Assembly (NCBI RefSeq): GCF_042654245.1
Contig: NZ_JBHSGI010000002.1
Location: 496,001-560,000 of the forward strand
Direction: 5' to 3'
DNA from: Seohaeicola_A nanhaiensis
GTDB lineage: Bacteria; Pseudomonadota; Alphaproteobacteria; Rhodobacterales; Rhodobacteraceae
DNA length: 64,000 bases
The position numbers and the translations under genes are program-made. Shown piece by piece: positions 8,660-18,583 of this stretch; position 1 is the first letter of the stretch, and every line of letters begins with the position of its first letter. The notes under the pieces were generated by a model, which was not told the DNA's origin, did no database searches, and worked only from the letters and a program-made list of their open reading frames with translations.

Positions 8660-9627
8660 TGCAGCTGAGCGCAGAACCGATCATCTATGGCCTGATCTTC
8701 GTCGGCGTCGTCGTCCTGGTCGAGGGTCTTTATCTCGTCGCCTTCGGCAAATCCATCAGCCTCAACAGCCGGGTGAACCGCCGGCTGGAAATGCTCGACA
8801 AGGGTACCGGGCGCGAACAGGTGCTGGAACAGCTCCGCAAGGAGATGCAGCAGCACATGAAGTCGCGGTCGATCCCGCTGTATTCATTGCTTGCCGACCG
8901 GGCCCAGAAAGCAGCCATCGCCTTCACCCCTCGCCAGCTCGTCATGATCATGATCGGGCTTGCCGCCTTCGCCTTTGTCGGCCTGACGATCGGAACCGAG
9001 GCAGACCCTGCTCTGCGCGCGGTGGCGTCGGTCAGCATCGGGGTCGGAGGCGTCTATTTCTGGATCAACTCAAAGGCCAAGAAGCGTATGGCCATGATCG
9101 AAGAGCAGCTGCCGGATGCCGTGGAGCTTATGGTGCGATCGCTGCGGGTCGGGCACCCTTTCAGCTCGGCGATCTCGATCGTCTCGAAAGAGATCGAAGA
9201 CCCGTTGGCCACCGAATTCGGAATTATTGCTGACGAATCCGCTTATGGGCGTGACATCGGCGAGGCACTTAAGGACATGGCTGAACGGCTCGACATGCAG
9301 GATCTGCGCTTCCTTTCGGTCGCCGTCACCATTCAGCAACAATCGGGCGGCAACCTCGCCGAGATCCTCTCAGGTCTGGCCAAGGTGATCCGTGCCCGCT
9401 TCCGCCTGTTCCGCCGCGTCAAGGCGATCACGGCAGAAGCGCAGTGGTCGGGCAAGTTCCTGTCCGGCTTTCCACTCTTCTGCCTCGGCGCGATCATGGT
9501 TAACGATCCGGGATACTACGACGAGGTGATCGATCACCCGTATTTCATCCCCGCCTGTTTCGTCGTGGGGATCCTACTGGGGATGAACCTGATCGTCATG
9601 CGCGTTCTGACCAACATCAAGGTCTGA
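8659..9627 (+). CDS. tadB: Tad platform protein TadB (type II secretion F family)
   Basis: The 322-aa inner-membrane protein belongs to the GspF-like platform family. Hydrophobic segments occur near residues 5-25, 93-110, 115-132, 270-290 and 295-318, with a cytoplasmic T2SSF domain between (about 150-270, containing QLPDAVELMVRSLRVGHPF). It forms the platform on which CpaF acts, together with TadC. It begins inside the cpaF stop codon and is followed 12 bases later by tadC. Confidence 0.93.
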
Positions 9628-9639
9628 GGAGGTCGGCCA

Positions 9640-10623
9640 ATGGAATTTCTCGAACAGATCAATGCATTGTTGACCGATCAGCTTGGAGAGTTCGGCCCCC
9701 TCATCGTGGTGGGCGGGCTGGGCGTTTTCATGATTCTGCTGGTCATCCCGCTGATGATGAATCAGCCCGAAGACCCGATGAAGAAGCTGCAGCGCAGCCT
9801 GAATGAATCCTCCAAGGCCAAGCCGCAAAAAGAGCGGTTGCGCCAAGGGGGGCGCAACGAACAGCTGCAGAAGTTCGCAACCTTCCTGGAACCGCAGGAC
9901 GAGAAACAGCTGTCAAAGATGCAGCTGACACTGCGCCAGGCGGGCTACCAGTCGAAGGATGCGGTGCGATTTTATCACTTCGCGCAGCTCATCCTGGGGA
10001 TTCTCGGGCTGATCGCCGGTTTTGTCTATATCACCGTAGTGAAAGCCGGACAGGAATTCGACACCCAGCAAATGGCGATGTATGTCATCGGCCCCGGAGG
10101 GGTCGGGTATTATCTGCCGAAATATTGGGTTACCCGACGGGTCGAAGAGCGCAAGGAAGCCATAACCCGCGGCTTCCCGGACTCGCTCGACATGATGCTG
10201 GTTTGCGTGGAAGCTGGCCAGTCGCTCGATCAGTCGATCGTCCGCGTCGCGCGGGAACTTCGGGCCTCGTATCCGGCACTGGCGGACGAATTCGACGTCG
10301 TGGCCTATGAAATGAAGGCGGGCAAAGAAAAGAGCCAGGTCCTGCGCGACTTCGGAGAGCGATGTGGCGTGCAGGACGTGTCGTCCTTCGTGACCGTGCT
10401 GATCCAGTCCGCCACCTTCGGCACCTCGATTTCGGAAGCGCTTCGCGTATTCGCAGCGGAAATGCGTGACAAACGCGTGATGCGTGCCGAAGAGGCCGCA
10501 AACAAGTTGCCAACCAAGATGACCCTTGCGACAATGGGTCTGACGGTGCCACCTCTGCTGATCATCCTTGTGGGTCCATCGGCAAATGGCATCGCCAATC
10601 TGGGTGCGATGGGCAAACACTGA
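9640..10623 (+). CDS. tadC: Tad platform protein TadC (type II secretion F family)
   Basis: The 327-aa second platform protein has membrane segments near residues 20-40, 105-130, 140-155 and 300-322 and a T2SSF domain (about 175-300, with GFPDSLDMMLVCVEAGQSLDQ). It pairs with TadB in the inner membrane. A GGAGG ribosome-binding site precedes the ATG at 9640. The following lipoprotein gene starts 17 bases after its stop. Confidence 0.93.
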   Translation: MEFLEQINALLTDQLGEFGPLIVVGGLGVFMILLVIPLMMNQPEDPMKKLQRSLNESSKAKPQKERLRQGGRNEQLQKFATFLEPQDEKQLSKMQLTLRQAGYQSKDAVRFYHFAQLILGILGLIAGFVYITVVKAGQEFDTQQMAMYVIGPGGVGYYLPKYWVTRRVEERKEAITRGFPDSLDMMLVCVEAGQSLDQSIVRVARELRASYPALADEFDVVAYEMKAGKEKSQVLRDFGERCGVQDVSSFVTVLIQSATFGTSISEALRVFAAEMRDKRVMRAEEAANKLPTKMTLATMGLTVPPLLIILVGPSANGIANLGAMGKH

Positions 10624-10639
10624 CAGGACTGAACCGGGT

Positions 10640-11218
10640 GTGAAAGAGCAGCGCACACCGTTCCTGAACATTCTCATGGCCGTCGTCGCTGCAGCGGCGG
10701 TGGCTGGTTGCGTTCCGGACAGAATTCCTGCGCTCAAGGACGGCCCTTTCGCCCCGGGCATTGATCATCGCAAGGAAGCCGAGGACGGCGTTGAGGTCGG
10801 CAACCGTCTGATGGCCGCGGGGCAGCATGAACTGGCGCTCGAGGCCTTCACCCGTGCGGCATTGTCCGAAGGGCTGACACCGGAAATTCTGACGGCTATG
10901 GGCACTGCCAATCTCGGCCTTGGCCGCCTGGGACAGGCCGAGGACCTATTGCGTCGCGCGCTGAAGGAAGAGGAAGACCGGCCGGAAACCTGGAACAACC
11001 TGGGTGTGGTGCTCATGGAACGCGGCAAGGTCACGGAGGCCGGGCAGATGTTTCATCGGGCCTACGCGCTGGACAATGGCGAAAGTGACTCAATTCGGGA
11101 CAATTTGAGGCTGGCCCTCGAAAAATCCGCAAATCCTGATAAAACTGTGGCACAAAACTACGAATATAAAGTGGTTCAACGGGGGAACGCAGATTTCCTG
11201 ATCCGTAAGAACCGCTGA
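10640..11218 (+). CDS. tadD: TadD-like TPR lipoprotein, first copy
   Basis: With a GTG start at 10640 the 192-aa product has a lipoprotein signal (NILMAVVAAAAVAGC) and two or three tetratricopeptide repeats (about 55-155, for example ILTAMGTANLGLGRLGQAED and PETWNNLGVVLMERGKV). TadD-type lipoproteins act as pilotins or assembly factors for the Tad secretin. The frame is open upstream to 10568 inside tadC, but only the GTG gives a proper signal peptide. A second TPR lipoprotein follows directly. Confidence 0.82.
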   Translation: MKEQRTPFLNILMAVVAAAAVAGCVPDRIPALKDGPFAPGIDHRKEAEDGVEVGNRLMAAGQHELALEAFTRAALSEGLTPEILTAMGTANLGLGRLGQAEDLLRRALKEEEDRPETWNNLGVVLMERGKVTEAGQMFHRAYALDNGESDSIRDNLRLALEKSANPDKTVAQNYEYKVVQRGNADFLIRKNR

Positions 11219-11245
11219 CGAGGCAGAGCAGCAAAGGACGCAAGA

Positions 11246-12094
11246 ATGCGCCACTTTTTCTCGATTCCCGCAGTATTTGCAGGGGTTTTCGTCCTGTCCG
11301 CCTGCGCCGAATCCGGCGAGCAGACGGTCGAACGCGCCTTCCAGGACGTCAACGTTATCGACGAATCCAACTTGAACGACGTGATGCTGACCGTCGCGGA
11401 TCCGAACGAGGCGGTGACCTATTTCACCCGTTCGACAAAGGCAAACCCCGACCGGATCGACCTTCAGCGTGGTCTGGCGGGATCGCTGGTGCGCGCAAAG
11501 CGCAACACCGAAGCCGTGGCGGCTTGGACCAAGGTTGTCTCCATGACCGGAGCGACAAACGAAGACCGGGTTCAACTGGCCGACGCGCAGATTCGTACGA
11601 ACGAATGGGCTCAGGCGAAATCGACTCTCGACACGATCCCGCCGACCTATGAGACCTTCCAGCGCTACCGGCTCGAGGCGATGGTCGCGGATGCCAACAA
11701 GCAATGGAAGAAGTCCGACAGTTTCTACGAAATCGCAGTCGGGCTGACCACGGCGCCGGCCGGGGTGATGAACAACTGGGGATATTCCAAGCTGACCCGG
11801 GGCGACTATGCCGAAGCGGAACGGTTGTTCGGCGAGGCGATCCGTTTGGATCAGTCGCTGTTTACGGCCAAGAACAACCTCGTGCTCGCCCGCGGCGCCC
11901 AGCGCAACTATTCCATGCCGGTCGTTCCGATGACGCAGGTCGAGCGCGCGCAGTTGCTGCACACGCTGGCGCTGGCGGCGGTCAAGCAGGGCGATACCGA
12001 AACTGCCAAGGGGCTGCTGCGCGACGCCATCGCAACTCATCCTCAGCACTTCGAAGAAGCGGTACGATCGTTGCAGGCGCTCGAAACGGCCTGA
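11246..12094 (+). CDS. TadD-like TPR lipoprotein, second copy
   Basis: The 282-aa protein has a lipoprotein signal with lipobox LSAC (about residues 16-19) and several TPR-like repeats, for example PDRIDLQRGLAGSLVRAKR and NNWGYSKLTRGDYAEAERL. It is longer than the first TPR lipoprotein and not an obvious duplicate. A scaffold role in Tad assembly is inferred from position and family. It ends five bases before the prepilin peptidase gene. Confidence 0.83.
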   Translation: MRHFFSIPAVFAGVFVLSACAESGEQTVERAFQDVNVIDESNLNDVMLTVADPNEAVTYFTRSTKANPDRIDLQRGLAGSLVRAKRNTEAVAAWTKVVSMTGATNEDRVQLADAQIRTNEWAQAKSTLDTIPPTYETFQRYRLEAMVADANKQWKKSDSFYEIAVGLTTAPAGVMNNWGYSKLTRGDYAEAERLFGEAIRLDQSLFTAKNNLVLARGAQRNYSMPVVPMTQVERAQLLHTLALAAVKQGDTETAKGLLRDAIATHPQHFEEAVRSLQALETA

Positions 12095-12098
12095 GAGG

Positions 12099-12629
12099 AT
12101 GGAGCCGGGCGATCTTTGGTTCCTGCCTGAACGAATGGCGATCACCGCGTCGTCGGCGTGGTGGTTCCTGCCCTTCGTGCTGCCCGTCTGTCTCTACGTT
12201 TGCTTTACCGATCTGCGCGAGATGCGGATCACCAATCAGGCGGTGATTCTTCTGGCTGCGATTTTTGTGGTTGTCGGCCTTATCGCCCTGCCCCTGCCCG
12301 AGTACGGGTGGCGGCTGGTGCAGATGGTGGCGGTGCTTGTTGCAGGGTTCGCACTGAATGCCGGGCGCGCCATCGGTGCGGGCGATGCCAAATTCGCGGC
12401 CGCCGCTGCACCGTTCATCGCGGGCGGAGATGCGCGTTATCTGCTGGCGATCTTTGCCGCCAATCTTTTGGCGGCCTTCTTTACGCACCGACTGGCGAAA
12501 TACACGCCGCTCCGCCGCATCGCTCCCGGCTGGAAAAGCTGGAGCATGGGCTGGAAATTTCCGATGGGTCTCTCGCTCGGCGGCACCCTGGCGATCTATC
12601 TGATCCTCGGCGCATTCCGAGGCGCCTGA
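12099..12629 (+). CDS. cpaA: Prepilin peptidase CpaA/TadV
   Basis: The 176-aa polytopic membrane protein is a type IV prepilin peptidase of the short CpaA/TadV class, lacking the N-methyltransferase domain. Both catalytic aspartates are visible: D38 in CFTDLREMRITN and D96 in the GAGDAKF motif. It should cleave the three Flp prepilins after the leader glycine. The ATG at 12099 follows the previous stop very closely; ATG 12135 (MAITASSAW) is a possible shorter start, and neither has an ideal Shine-Dalgarno sequence. Confidence 0.9.
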   Translation: MEPGDLWFLPERMAITASSAWWFLPFVLPVCLYVCFTDLREMRITNQAVILLAAIFVVVGLIALPLPEYGWRLVQMVAVLVAGFALNAGRAIGAGDAKFAAAAAPFIAGGDARYLLAIFAANLLAAFFTHRLAKYTPLRRIAPGWKSWSMGWKFPMGLSLGGTLAIYLILGAFRGA

Positions 12630-12722
12630 GCGGGCGCGAAAGCCGCCAGTCGGGCACAAAATCGCCGCAAATCCCTGCGACAAGCGCTGGTCTTGAAACG
12701 CCCGCCGCACAGGTCCTGATTC

Positions 12723-14030
12723 ATGAACATGCAGCCCACCGGAGTGATGGCCCCTCCTGCCCCCCGCACGCTGGACGAGATGAAGCTGCCCATCGTCATG
12801 ATGCGCGACATTCTCCTGAAGACGATTTTCCGAAAGAACATAACCGTCGTCAGCGAGTTGTCCGAAGCGATTTGTCTGCCGATCCAGGTGACACAGGAAC
12901 TGGTGGACATGGCGCGCGAGCAACGTCTGCTTGAGGCGACAGGCACATTGAACGCCAACTCCGGCAACGAGATGGGCTATCAGCTGACGGATCAGGGCAA
13001 GGCCCGTGCCCTCGATGCGCTGGCGCAGTCCGAATATTTCGGCGCCATGCCGGTGCCGCTGGAAATTTACCGCGAGCAGGTGGAGCGCCAATCGATCCGC
13101 AACATCCAGATCACCCGGGAACAGCTCACCCGCGCGATGGGTCACCTCGTGCTGCCGCCCTCGCTGCTGGACCATCTCGGCCCGGCTGTCAGTGCGGGGC
13201 GCTCGATCCTGATGTATGGGCCGCCCGGCAACGGCAAGTCCTCGATCTCGAACGGCATCCGCGACGCCCTGGGCGACCGGGTCTATGTGCCGCGCGCCAT
13301 CGAATATTCGGGTCAGGTGATCACCGTCTACGATCCGATCGTCCACAATGCCGTCGAGAAGGTGCAGGACGACCCCCATTCCCTGCGCCGCGCCAAGCGG
13401 TTTGACAGCCGTTATGTCTGCTGCGAGCGGCCGACCGTGGTGACCGGGGGCGAACTGTCACTGAAGATGCTGGATCTCGTCTACAATCCGACCGCACGCA
13501 CCTATCAGGCGCCGCTGCAGCTGAAGTCGACCGGCGGTATCTTCATCGTTGACGACCTTGGCCGTCAGGAGGAACCGCCCCAGGCGCTGATCAACCGTTG
13601 GATCGTGCCGCTGGAAGAAAGCAAGGACATCCTAGGGCTGCAATCGGGCGAGAAGTTCGAAGTGCCATTCGACACCCTTGTGATCTTTTCGACGAACTTC
13701 CACCCGAATGAGATCTTCGACCAGGCCGCGCTACGCCGAATCTTCTTCAAGATCAAGATCGACGGCCCAAGCCAGGAAGACTATCTCAAGATTTTCGCGC
13801 TCGTCGCCCGCAAGAAGGGAATGCCGCTCGACGAGGCGTCGCTGGTTCATCTGCTCAAGGTCAAGTATCCGACCATCAACAACATATACGCCAACTATCA
13901 GCCCGTGTTCCTGATCGACCAAATGATCGCCATCTGCGAGTTCGAGGGCATCCCATATCAGATGACCCCTGCGCTCATCGACCGCGCCTGGGCGAACATG
14001 TTCGTCAAGGACGAGAAGATCGTGAAATAA
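12723..14030 (+). CDS. Tad-associated AAA ATPase
   Basis: The 435-aa cytosolic protein has an N-terminal winged-helix-like region (about 15-105) and a AAA domain (about 130-400) with Walker A GPPGNGKSS (about 166-174), Walker B GGIFIVDDLGRQ and a sensor-1 segment LVIFSTNFHPNEI. Homologues of this uncharacterised ATPase often sit beside alphaproteobacterial tad loci, to my knowledge. It could remodel or recycle a Tad component. It starts 93 bases after cpaA, in a gap where I see no clear terminator. Confidence 0.8.
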   Translation: MNMQPTGVMAPPAPRTLDEMKLPIVMMRDILLKTIFRKNITVVSELSEAICLPIQVTQELVDMAREQRLLEATGTLNANSGNEMGYQLTDQGKARALDALAQSEYFGAMPVPLEIYREQVERQSIRNIQITREQLTRAMGHLVLPPSLLDHLGPAVSAGRSILMYGPPGNGKSSISNGIRDALGDRVYVPRAIEYSGQVITVYDPIVHNAVEKVQDDPHSLRRAKRFDSRYVCCERPTVVTGGELSLKMLDLVYNPTARTYQAPLQLKSTGGIFIVDDLGRQEEPPQALINRWIVPLEESKDILGLQSGEKFEVPFDTLVIFSTNFHPNEIFDQAALRRIFFKIKIDGPSQEDYLKIFALVARKKGMPLDEASLVHLLKVKYPTINNIYANYQPVFLIDQMIAICEFEGIPYQMTPALIDRAWANMFVKDEKIVK

Positions 14031-14083
14031 CGGGCTTCCGTCCGTCCCGGCCGCGTGATTTCCTCGCACAGGGGGAGAGCGGC

Positions 14084-14908
14084 ATGACGTTGGACGGAAT
14101 CGGATTGGCCGGATGCGGCCGCATGGGCGCGGGTATGCTCGCAGCGCTCAGACGGAACGGATTTGATGCCCGTGGATTTGACGTGCGCAAGCCAGAGACA
14201 TTCGGTGCCTTGGCCGCTTTCGTATCCGACGACGCCGCCGACTTTGGACTCGGTCTCCGCACGCTGATCAGCGTTGTTCGCGACATCCCCCAGACGGAAG
14301 AGGTGCTGTTCGGCACTCAAGGCTTTGCCAGAGGGGCGAGTCTGGAGCGCATCATCATCAGTTCGACCCTGTCGCCCCGCTATGTGCGCTCCCTGCGCGG
14401 CCGTGTGCCAGCCCATGTCACAGTGATCGACGCACCGATGTCCGGAGCGCAGATTGCCGCCGAAGAGGCCAGGTTGTCCTTCATGCTGGGCGGCACCGAC
14501 AGCGATCTCGACGCGGCGCAGCCGCTTTTCGCTGCCATGGGGCGCCATTTCCACCGGATGGGCGGTTATGGCGCCGGGATGCAGGCGAAAGTGCTGAACA
14601 ACCTTCTTGCCGCGGCGCATACGGCGATGACGCGGCTGGTGCTCGACTGGGCGGATGAGGCAGGTCTGGACGAAACTGAATTGCTGACGTTGATCGCCAC
14701 ATCGTCGGGCCAAAACTGGTTTGCCTCTGGCTTTGACAGCATCGAATTTTCGCGCGATGGCTTTGACCCGGAGAATACCATCGGAATCCTGGTAAAGGAT
14801 GTCGAAAGCGCGCGCGACGCCGCGCCGGAAGGGGCAGATCTTAGGCTGCTGGAGACCGTGCAGAACCGTCTTCGCACTCTGACGCCGCGGGCCCGGCTGC
14901 GCGATTAA
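14084..14908 (+). CDS. NAD(P)-dependent beta-hydroxyacid dehydrogenase (3-hydroxyisobutyrate dehydrogenase family)
   Basis: The 274-aa protein has the Rossmann nucleotide motif GLAGCGRMGAGM (about residues 6-17), the substrate signature DAPMSGAQIAAEEARL (about 118-133) and the catalytic lysine region MQAKVLNNLL (about 166-175). These define the 3-hydroxyisobutyrate/tartronate-semialdehyde reductase family. The exact substrate cannot be read from sequence. A GGGGGAGAG-type ribosome-binding site precedes the ATG. It starts 53 bases after the AAA ATPase and is probably unrelated to pilus function. Confidence 0.82.
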   Translation: MTLDGIGLAGCGRMGAGMLAALRRNGFDARGFDVRKPETFGALAAFVSDDAADFGLGLRTLISVVRDIPQTEEVLFGTQGFARGASLERIIISSTLSPRYVRSLRGRVPAHVTVIDAPMSGAQIAAEEARLSFMLGGTDSDLDAAQPLFAAMGRHFHRMGGYGAGMQAKVLNNLLAAAHTAMTRLVLDWADEAGLDETELLTLIATSSGQNWFASGFDSIEFSRDGFDPENTIGILVKDVESARDAAPEGADLRLLETVQNRLRTLTPRARLRD

Positions 14909-14971
14909 AAGTTTTCGCACCACGCGCCCCGGCATGTTCCCTTTTCGTTTCGCCGGACCTACATCTGCACT

Positions 14972-17380
14972 ATGAGCTCTCTGCCGAAGGTGATCACCGA
15001 CTGGTTTGCAACTCGCGGCTGGGCGCCCCATCCGCATCAGTTGGCAATGCTTGCACGGGCGCAGGATCCGGCCACCCTGCTGATCGCACCGACCGGAGGT
15101 GGCAAGACCATGGCCGGGTTTCTGCCGACGCTTGCCGAATTGTCCGCTGCCCCGCATCAGGGACTGCACACCATTTATGTTTCGCCGCTCAAGGCACTGG
15201 CGGCGGATATAAAGCGCAACCTGACCAGCCCTGTCACAGAAATGGGTTTGGCCATCCGCATCGAGGACCGCACCGGAGACACCTCGGCCACACAGAAACG
15301 GCGCCAGCGGGCCGACCCGCCGCATATCCTGCTCACCACCCCGGAAAGCCTTGCCCTCTTGCTGTCCTACGAAGATGCACCCCGGATATTCGCGGGGTTG
15401 CAACGCGTGGTGGTGGACGAGATTCATGCTCTGGCGGAAAGCAAGCGCGGCGACCAGCTCTTCCTCGGCCTTGCAAGGCTGCAGAACCTTTGCCCGGGCT
15501 TGCGCCGCGTTGGCCTCTCCGCCACGGTCGAGGACCCGGCCTCGATTGCCCATCTGCTGGCGCGGCACCCCGACCCCTGCGCAATATTGACGGCCGATCC
15601 AGGTCCACCGCCAGACATTGCCATGCTGGAGACTGACGAGCGCCCGCCTTGGGCGGGGGGCGGCGCGGCCTATTCCATTCCGGCTGTTCTGGCGCAGGTG
15701 AAGGCCCACAAAACGACGTTGATCTTCCACAATACCCGCGCCCAGGCCGAGATTTTCTTCCACAACCTGTGGCTGGAAAATGACGAGGGATTGCCGATCG
15801 GCATCCACCACGGCTCGCTCGACCGGACCCAGCGTCAGCGGGTCGAGGCCGCAATGGTCCGGGGCGAGTTGCGTGCCATCGTGTGTACCGGCACGCTCGA
15901 CTTGGGGATCGACTGGGGCGATGTCGATCTGATCATACAGATCGGGGCGCCGAAGAACGTCAAACGTCTGGTCCAGCGAATCGGACGCGCCAATCACCGA
16001 TATAATGCGCCATCAAAGGCGTTGCTGGTGCCTGCCAATCGGTTCGAAGTGGTCGAATGCGTCGCAGCGCTTGAGGCGGTGCGCGAAGGAGCCCTGGATG
16101 GCGAGCCGCGTGGCCCGGGCCCGCGCGACGTGCTCTGCCAGCAGATCCTGATCACCGCATGTTCCGGTCCCTTCGATGCCGATGAGCTTTTCGCCGAGGT
16201 GATCACGGCAGGCCCCTACAGTGCGCTCACCCGTTCCCAGTTCGATGCCTGCCTCGATTTCTGCGCGACGGGTGGGTATGCTCTGGCGGCCTATGATCGC
16301 TGGAAGAGGTTACTGCGTCGGCCCGATGGGCTGTGGCAACTGCGCGATCCGCGTACTGCGGCCAATATCCGAATGAACATTGGCACCATTCAGGACACCG
16401 ACACCCTGCAGGTGCGTTTGCGCCGAAGCCGAGGCAACAAACCGCTTGGCGAAATCGAAGAAGGGTTTGCAGCGACGCTCACCGCTGGGGATACCTTTTT
16501 GATCGGTGGCCAGATCGTCAAATACGAAGGCCTGCGCGAAATGACGGTTGAGGTCAGCCGAGATGCCCGAAAGAAGCCGCGCATTGCCACCTTCATGGGC
16601 ACCAAATTTGCGACGTCGACCCAGCTTTCCGACCGAATCCTCGCGCTTTTCGGGCAATCCAGCTGGCCGCAACTGCCGGGTCACACGGCCGAATGGCTTG
16701 CGCTTCAGCGCGAGGTGTCGCGGTTGCCGGAGCGGGGTCGCCTGCTGGTCGAGAGTTTTCCCTTCGACGGGCGGGCCCATACCTGCCTTTACGGCTTTGC
16801 CGGGCGCAATGCGCAGCAGACCCTGGGCTTGCTGCTGACCAACCGAATGGAGCAGATGGGCCTGCACCCTCTCGGATTCGTTGCAACAGACTATGCGACC
16901 TTGATCTGGGGATTGGATCCGCTCGACGATCCTCGCCCTTTGCTAAACCCGCAGGCTTTGCGGGACGGGCTTGGCACATGGCTTGCCGGCAATGCGGTGA
17001 TGAAACGCACATTCAAGGCGTCTGCCATTATCGCCGGGCTGATTGATCGCAACCGCCCTGGCGGGCGCAAGACTGGCCGGCAGGCGACCTTCTCGTCGGA
17101 TATTCTCTACGACACACTTCAGAAATACGATCCCGACCATCTCTTGATGCAGATCACGCGTGAGGAGGCTCTGCGCGGACTGGTTGATTTCGGCCGCATC
17201 GAAGAGATGCTGACTCGCGTCGGCACGCGCATCGACCATGTGCAGGTCGATCGGGTCACCCCGTTGGCCGCCCCCATGCTGCTGGAAATCGGCAAAGTCC
17301 CGGTCGCGGGCGCCGCCGAAGAGCGATTGCTTGCAGAAGAGGCGGCGCGCCTTCTGGAGACGGCTGGGATCGATCAATAG
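14972..17380 (+). CDS. Ligase-associated Lhr-like DEXH-box helicase
   Basis: The 802-aa superfamily 2 helicase has Walker A APTGGGKT (about 39-46), the DEIH box in VVVDEIHALAE (about 149), SATVEDP motif III and motif VI RLVQRIGRANH. Length and motifs match the bacterial Lhr-core, ligase-associated group, which usually sits beside an ATP-dependent DNA ligase, an exonuclease and a PdeM-type phosphoesterase. None of those partners is adjacent here. The protein probably unwinds nucleic acid in repair. The ATG at 14972 lies 63 bases after the previous gene. Confidence 0.9.
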   Translation: MSSLPKVITDWFATRGWAPHPHQLAMLARAQDPATLLIAPTGGGKTMAGFLPTLAELSAAPHQGLHTIYVSPLKALAADIKRNLTSPVTEMGLAIRIEDRTGDTSATQKRRQRADPPHILLTTPESLALLLSYEDAPRIFAGLQRVVVDEIHALAESKRGDQLFLGLARLQNLCPGLRRVGLSATVEDPASIAHLLARHPDPCAILTADPGPPPDIAMLETDERPPWAGGGAAYSIPAVLAQVKAHKTTLIFHNTRAQAEIFFHNLWLENDEGLPIGIHHGSLDRTQRQRVEAAMVRGELRAIVCTGTLDLGIDWGDVDLIIQIGAPKNVKRLVQRIGRANHRYNAPSKALLVPANRFEVVECVAALEAVREGALDGEPRGPGPRDVLCQQILITACSGPFDADELFAEVITAGPYSALTRSQFDACLDFCATGGYALAAYDRWKRLLRRPDGLWQLRDPRTAANIRMNIGTIQDTDTLQVRLRRSRGNKPLGEIEEGFAATLTAGDTFLIGGQIVKYEGLREMTVEVSRDARKKPRIATFMGTKFATSTQLSDRILALFGQSSWPQLPGHTAEWLALQREVSRLPERGRLLVESFPFDGRAHTCLYGFAGRNAQQTLGLLLTNRMEQMGLHPLGFVATDYATLIWGLDPLDDPRPLLNPQALRDGLGTWLAGNAVMKRTFKASAIIAGLIDRNRPGGRKTGRQATFSSDILYDTLQKYDPDHLLMQITREEALRGLVDFGRIEEMLTRVGTRIDHVQVDRVTPLAAPMLLEIGKVPVAGAAEERLLAEEAARLLETAGIDQ

Positions 17381-17527
17381 CCATAGGCCGTGTGGAAGGG
17401 AGGTCCGAATTGCAAGGGCGAATCAACCTCGCCGCGGCTGGTGGCTTCCTCGCCGCGCCGCCCCCGGGCTTGCCAAGCGTGATCCAAGTCTTCAGGGTCC
17501 GTACGAAGCAGTAGGAGGACCCCCCCG

Positions 17528-18568
17528 ATGTCGGAACAGATGCAGCGTATTGTTCTAGCGAGCCGCCCGGATGGCGCACCAACGGCGGACAACTTCCGCC
17601 TTGAAAGCGCTTCGATTCCCCAACCCGCCGACGGCGAGGTTCTGGTCCGCGTGCATTACATGTCGCTCGACCCCTATATGCGCGGACGGATGGATGACGC
17701 AAAATCCTACGCCGCGCCGGTTCCCGTGGGCGGCACGATGGAGGCCGGTGCGGTGGGAGAGGTGATTGCCTCGAACAGCCCGGCCTTCAAACCTGGAGAA
17801 TACGCGTTTGGGATGTTCGGATGGGCGACGCACGGATGCCTCAAGGCCAACCTGTTGCGCAAGGTGGATCCCGCGCAGCTTCCCATCACCACGTCGCTTG
17901 GCGTTCTGGGTATGCCCGGCTTTACCGGCTGGTTCGGCCTGACGGAATTCGGACGTCCCAAGGCCGGAGAGACATTGGTGGTTGCTGCCGCCACAGGACC
18001 AGTCGGATCGATGGTCGGTCAGGTGGCAAAGAGCCTGGGGCTGCGCGCCGTCGGCATCGCGGGCGGAGGAGACAAATGCAAACTCGCGGTGGAAACCTTC
18101 GGGTTCGACGCCTGTCTCGATCACCGCGCGTATGCGACGGCAGGGGACCTGAGGGAGGCGCTGGCCGCCGAATGCCCCAGGGGGATCGACGTCTATTACG
18201 AGAATGTGGGTGGCAAGGTGCTGGCGGCAGTGATGCCGCTGATGAACCCTCATGCGCGCATCCCGATCTGTGGCATGATCTCGTGGTACAACGCCGGAGG
18301 CCTAGGCGCCGGTGCGGCAGACGCAGACATCACGGCCCCCGCCATCTGGCGAAACATCCTGGTCAAGTTTCTGTCAGTGAATGGTTTTATCATCTCGAAC
18401 CATTTCGACCGCTTCCCCCAGTTCATGACCCAGGTGGCGCCAAAGGTTGCAAGCGGAGAGATCGCCTATGTCGAAGATATCGCCGAGGGCCTGGAAAATG
18501 CACCGGCGGCCTTCATGTCGATGCTCAAAGGCGGGAATATGGGCAAACAGATCGTCAAGGTGATCTGA
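17528..18568 (+). CDS. NADP-dependent medium-chain (MDR) oxidoreductase, zinc-free
   Basis: The 346-aa protein matches the zinc-independent MDR family that includes curcumin/prostaglandin/leukotriene reductases. Features are SLDPYMRGRM (about 40-49), the nucleotide-binding segment AAATGPVGSMVGQVAK (about 154-169) and YYENVGG. The likely reaction is NADPH-dependent reduction of an alpha,beta-unsaturated carbonyl. AGGAGG lies upstream of the ATG. The 147 bases before it hold nothing else that I can recognise. It converges on the panE-like gene. Confidence 0.88.
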   Translation: MSEQMQRIVLASRPDGAPTADNFRLESASIPQPADGEVLVRVHYMSLDPYMRGRMDDAKSYAAPVPVGGTMEAGAVGEVIASNSPAFKPGEYAFGMFGWATHGCLKANLLRKVDPAQLPITTSLGVLGMPGFTGWFGLTEFGRPKAGETLVVAAATGPVGSMVGQVAKSLGLRAVGIAGGGDKCKLAVETFGFDACLDHRAYATAGDLREALAAECPRGIDVYYENVGGKVLAAVMPLMNPHARIPICGMISWYNAGGLGAGAADADITAPAIWRNILVKFLSVNGFIISNHFDRFPQFMTQVAPKVASGEIAYVEDIAEGLENAPAAFMSMLKGGNMGKQIVKVI

Positions 18569-18583
18569 GCGGTCACGTTTCCT

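Noticed and set aside
11982..13379. Minus-strand open frame of 465 codons across cpaA and the AAA ATPase
   Set aside because: The plus strand holds the prepilin peptidase and Walker motifs; the minus frame has no domain and a low-complexity composition.
13958..15997. Minus-strand open frame of 679 codons opposite the dehydrogenase and helicase genes
   Set aside because: The plus-strand products have complete family motifs, so this is a shadow frame.
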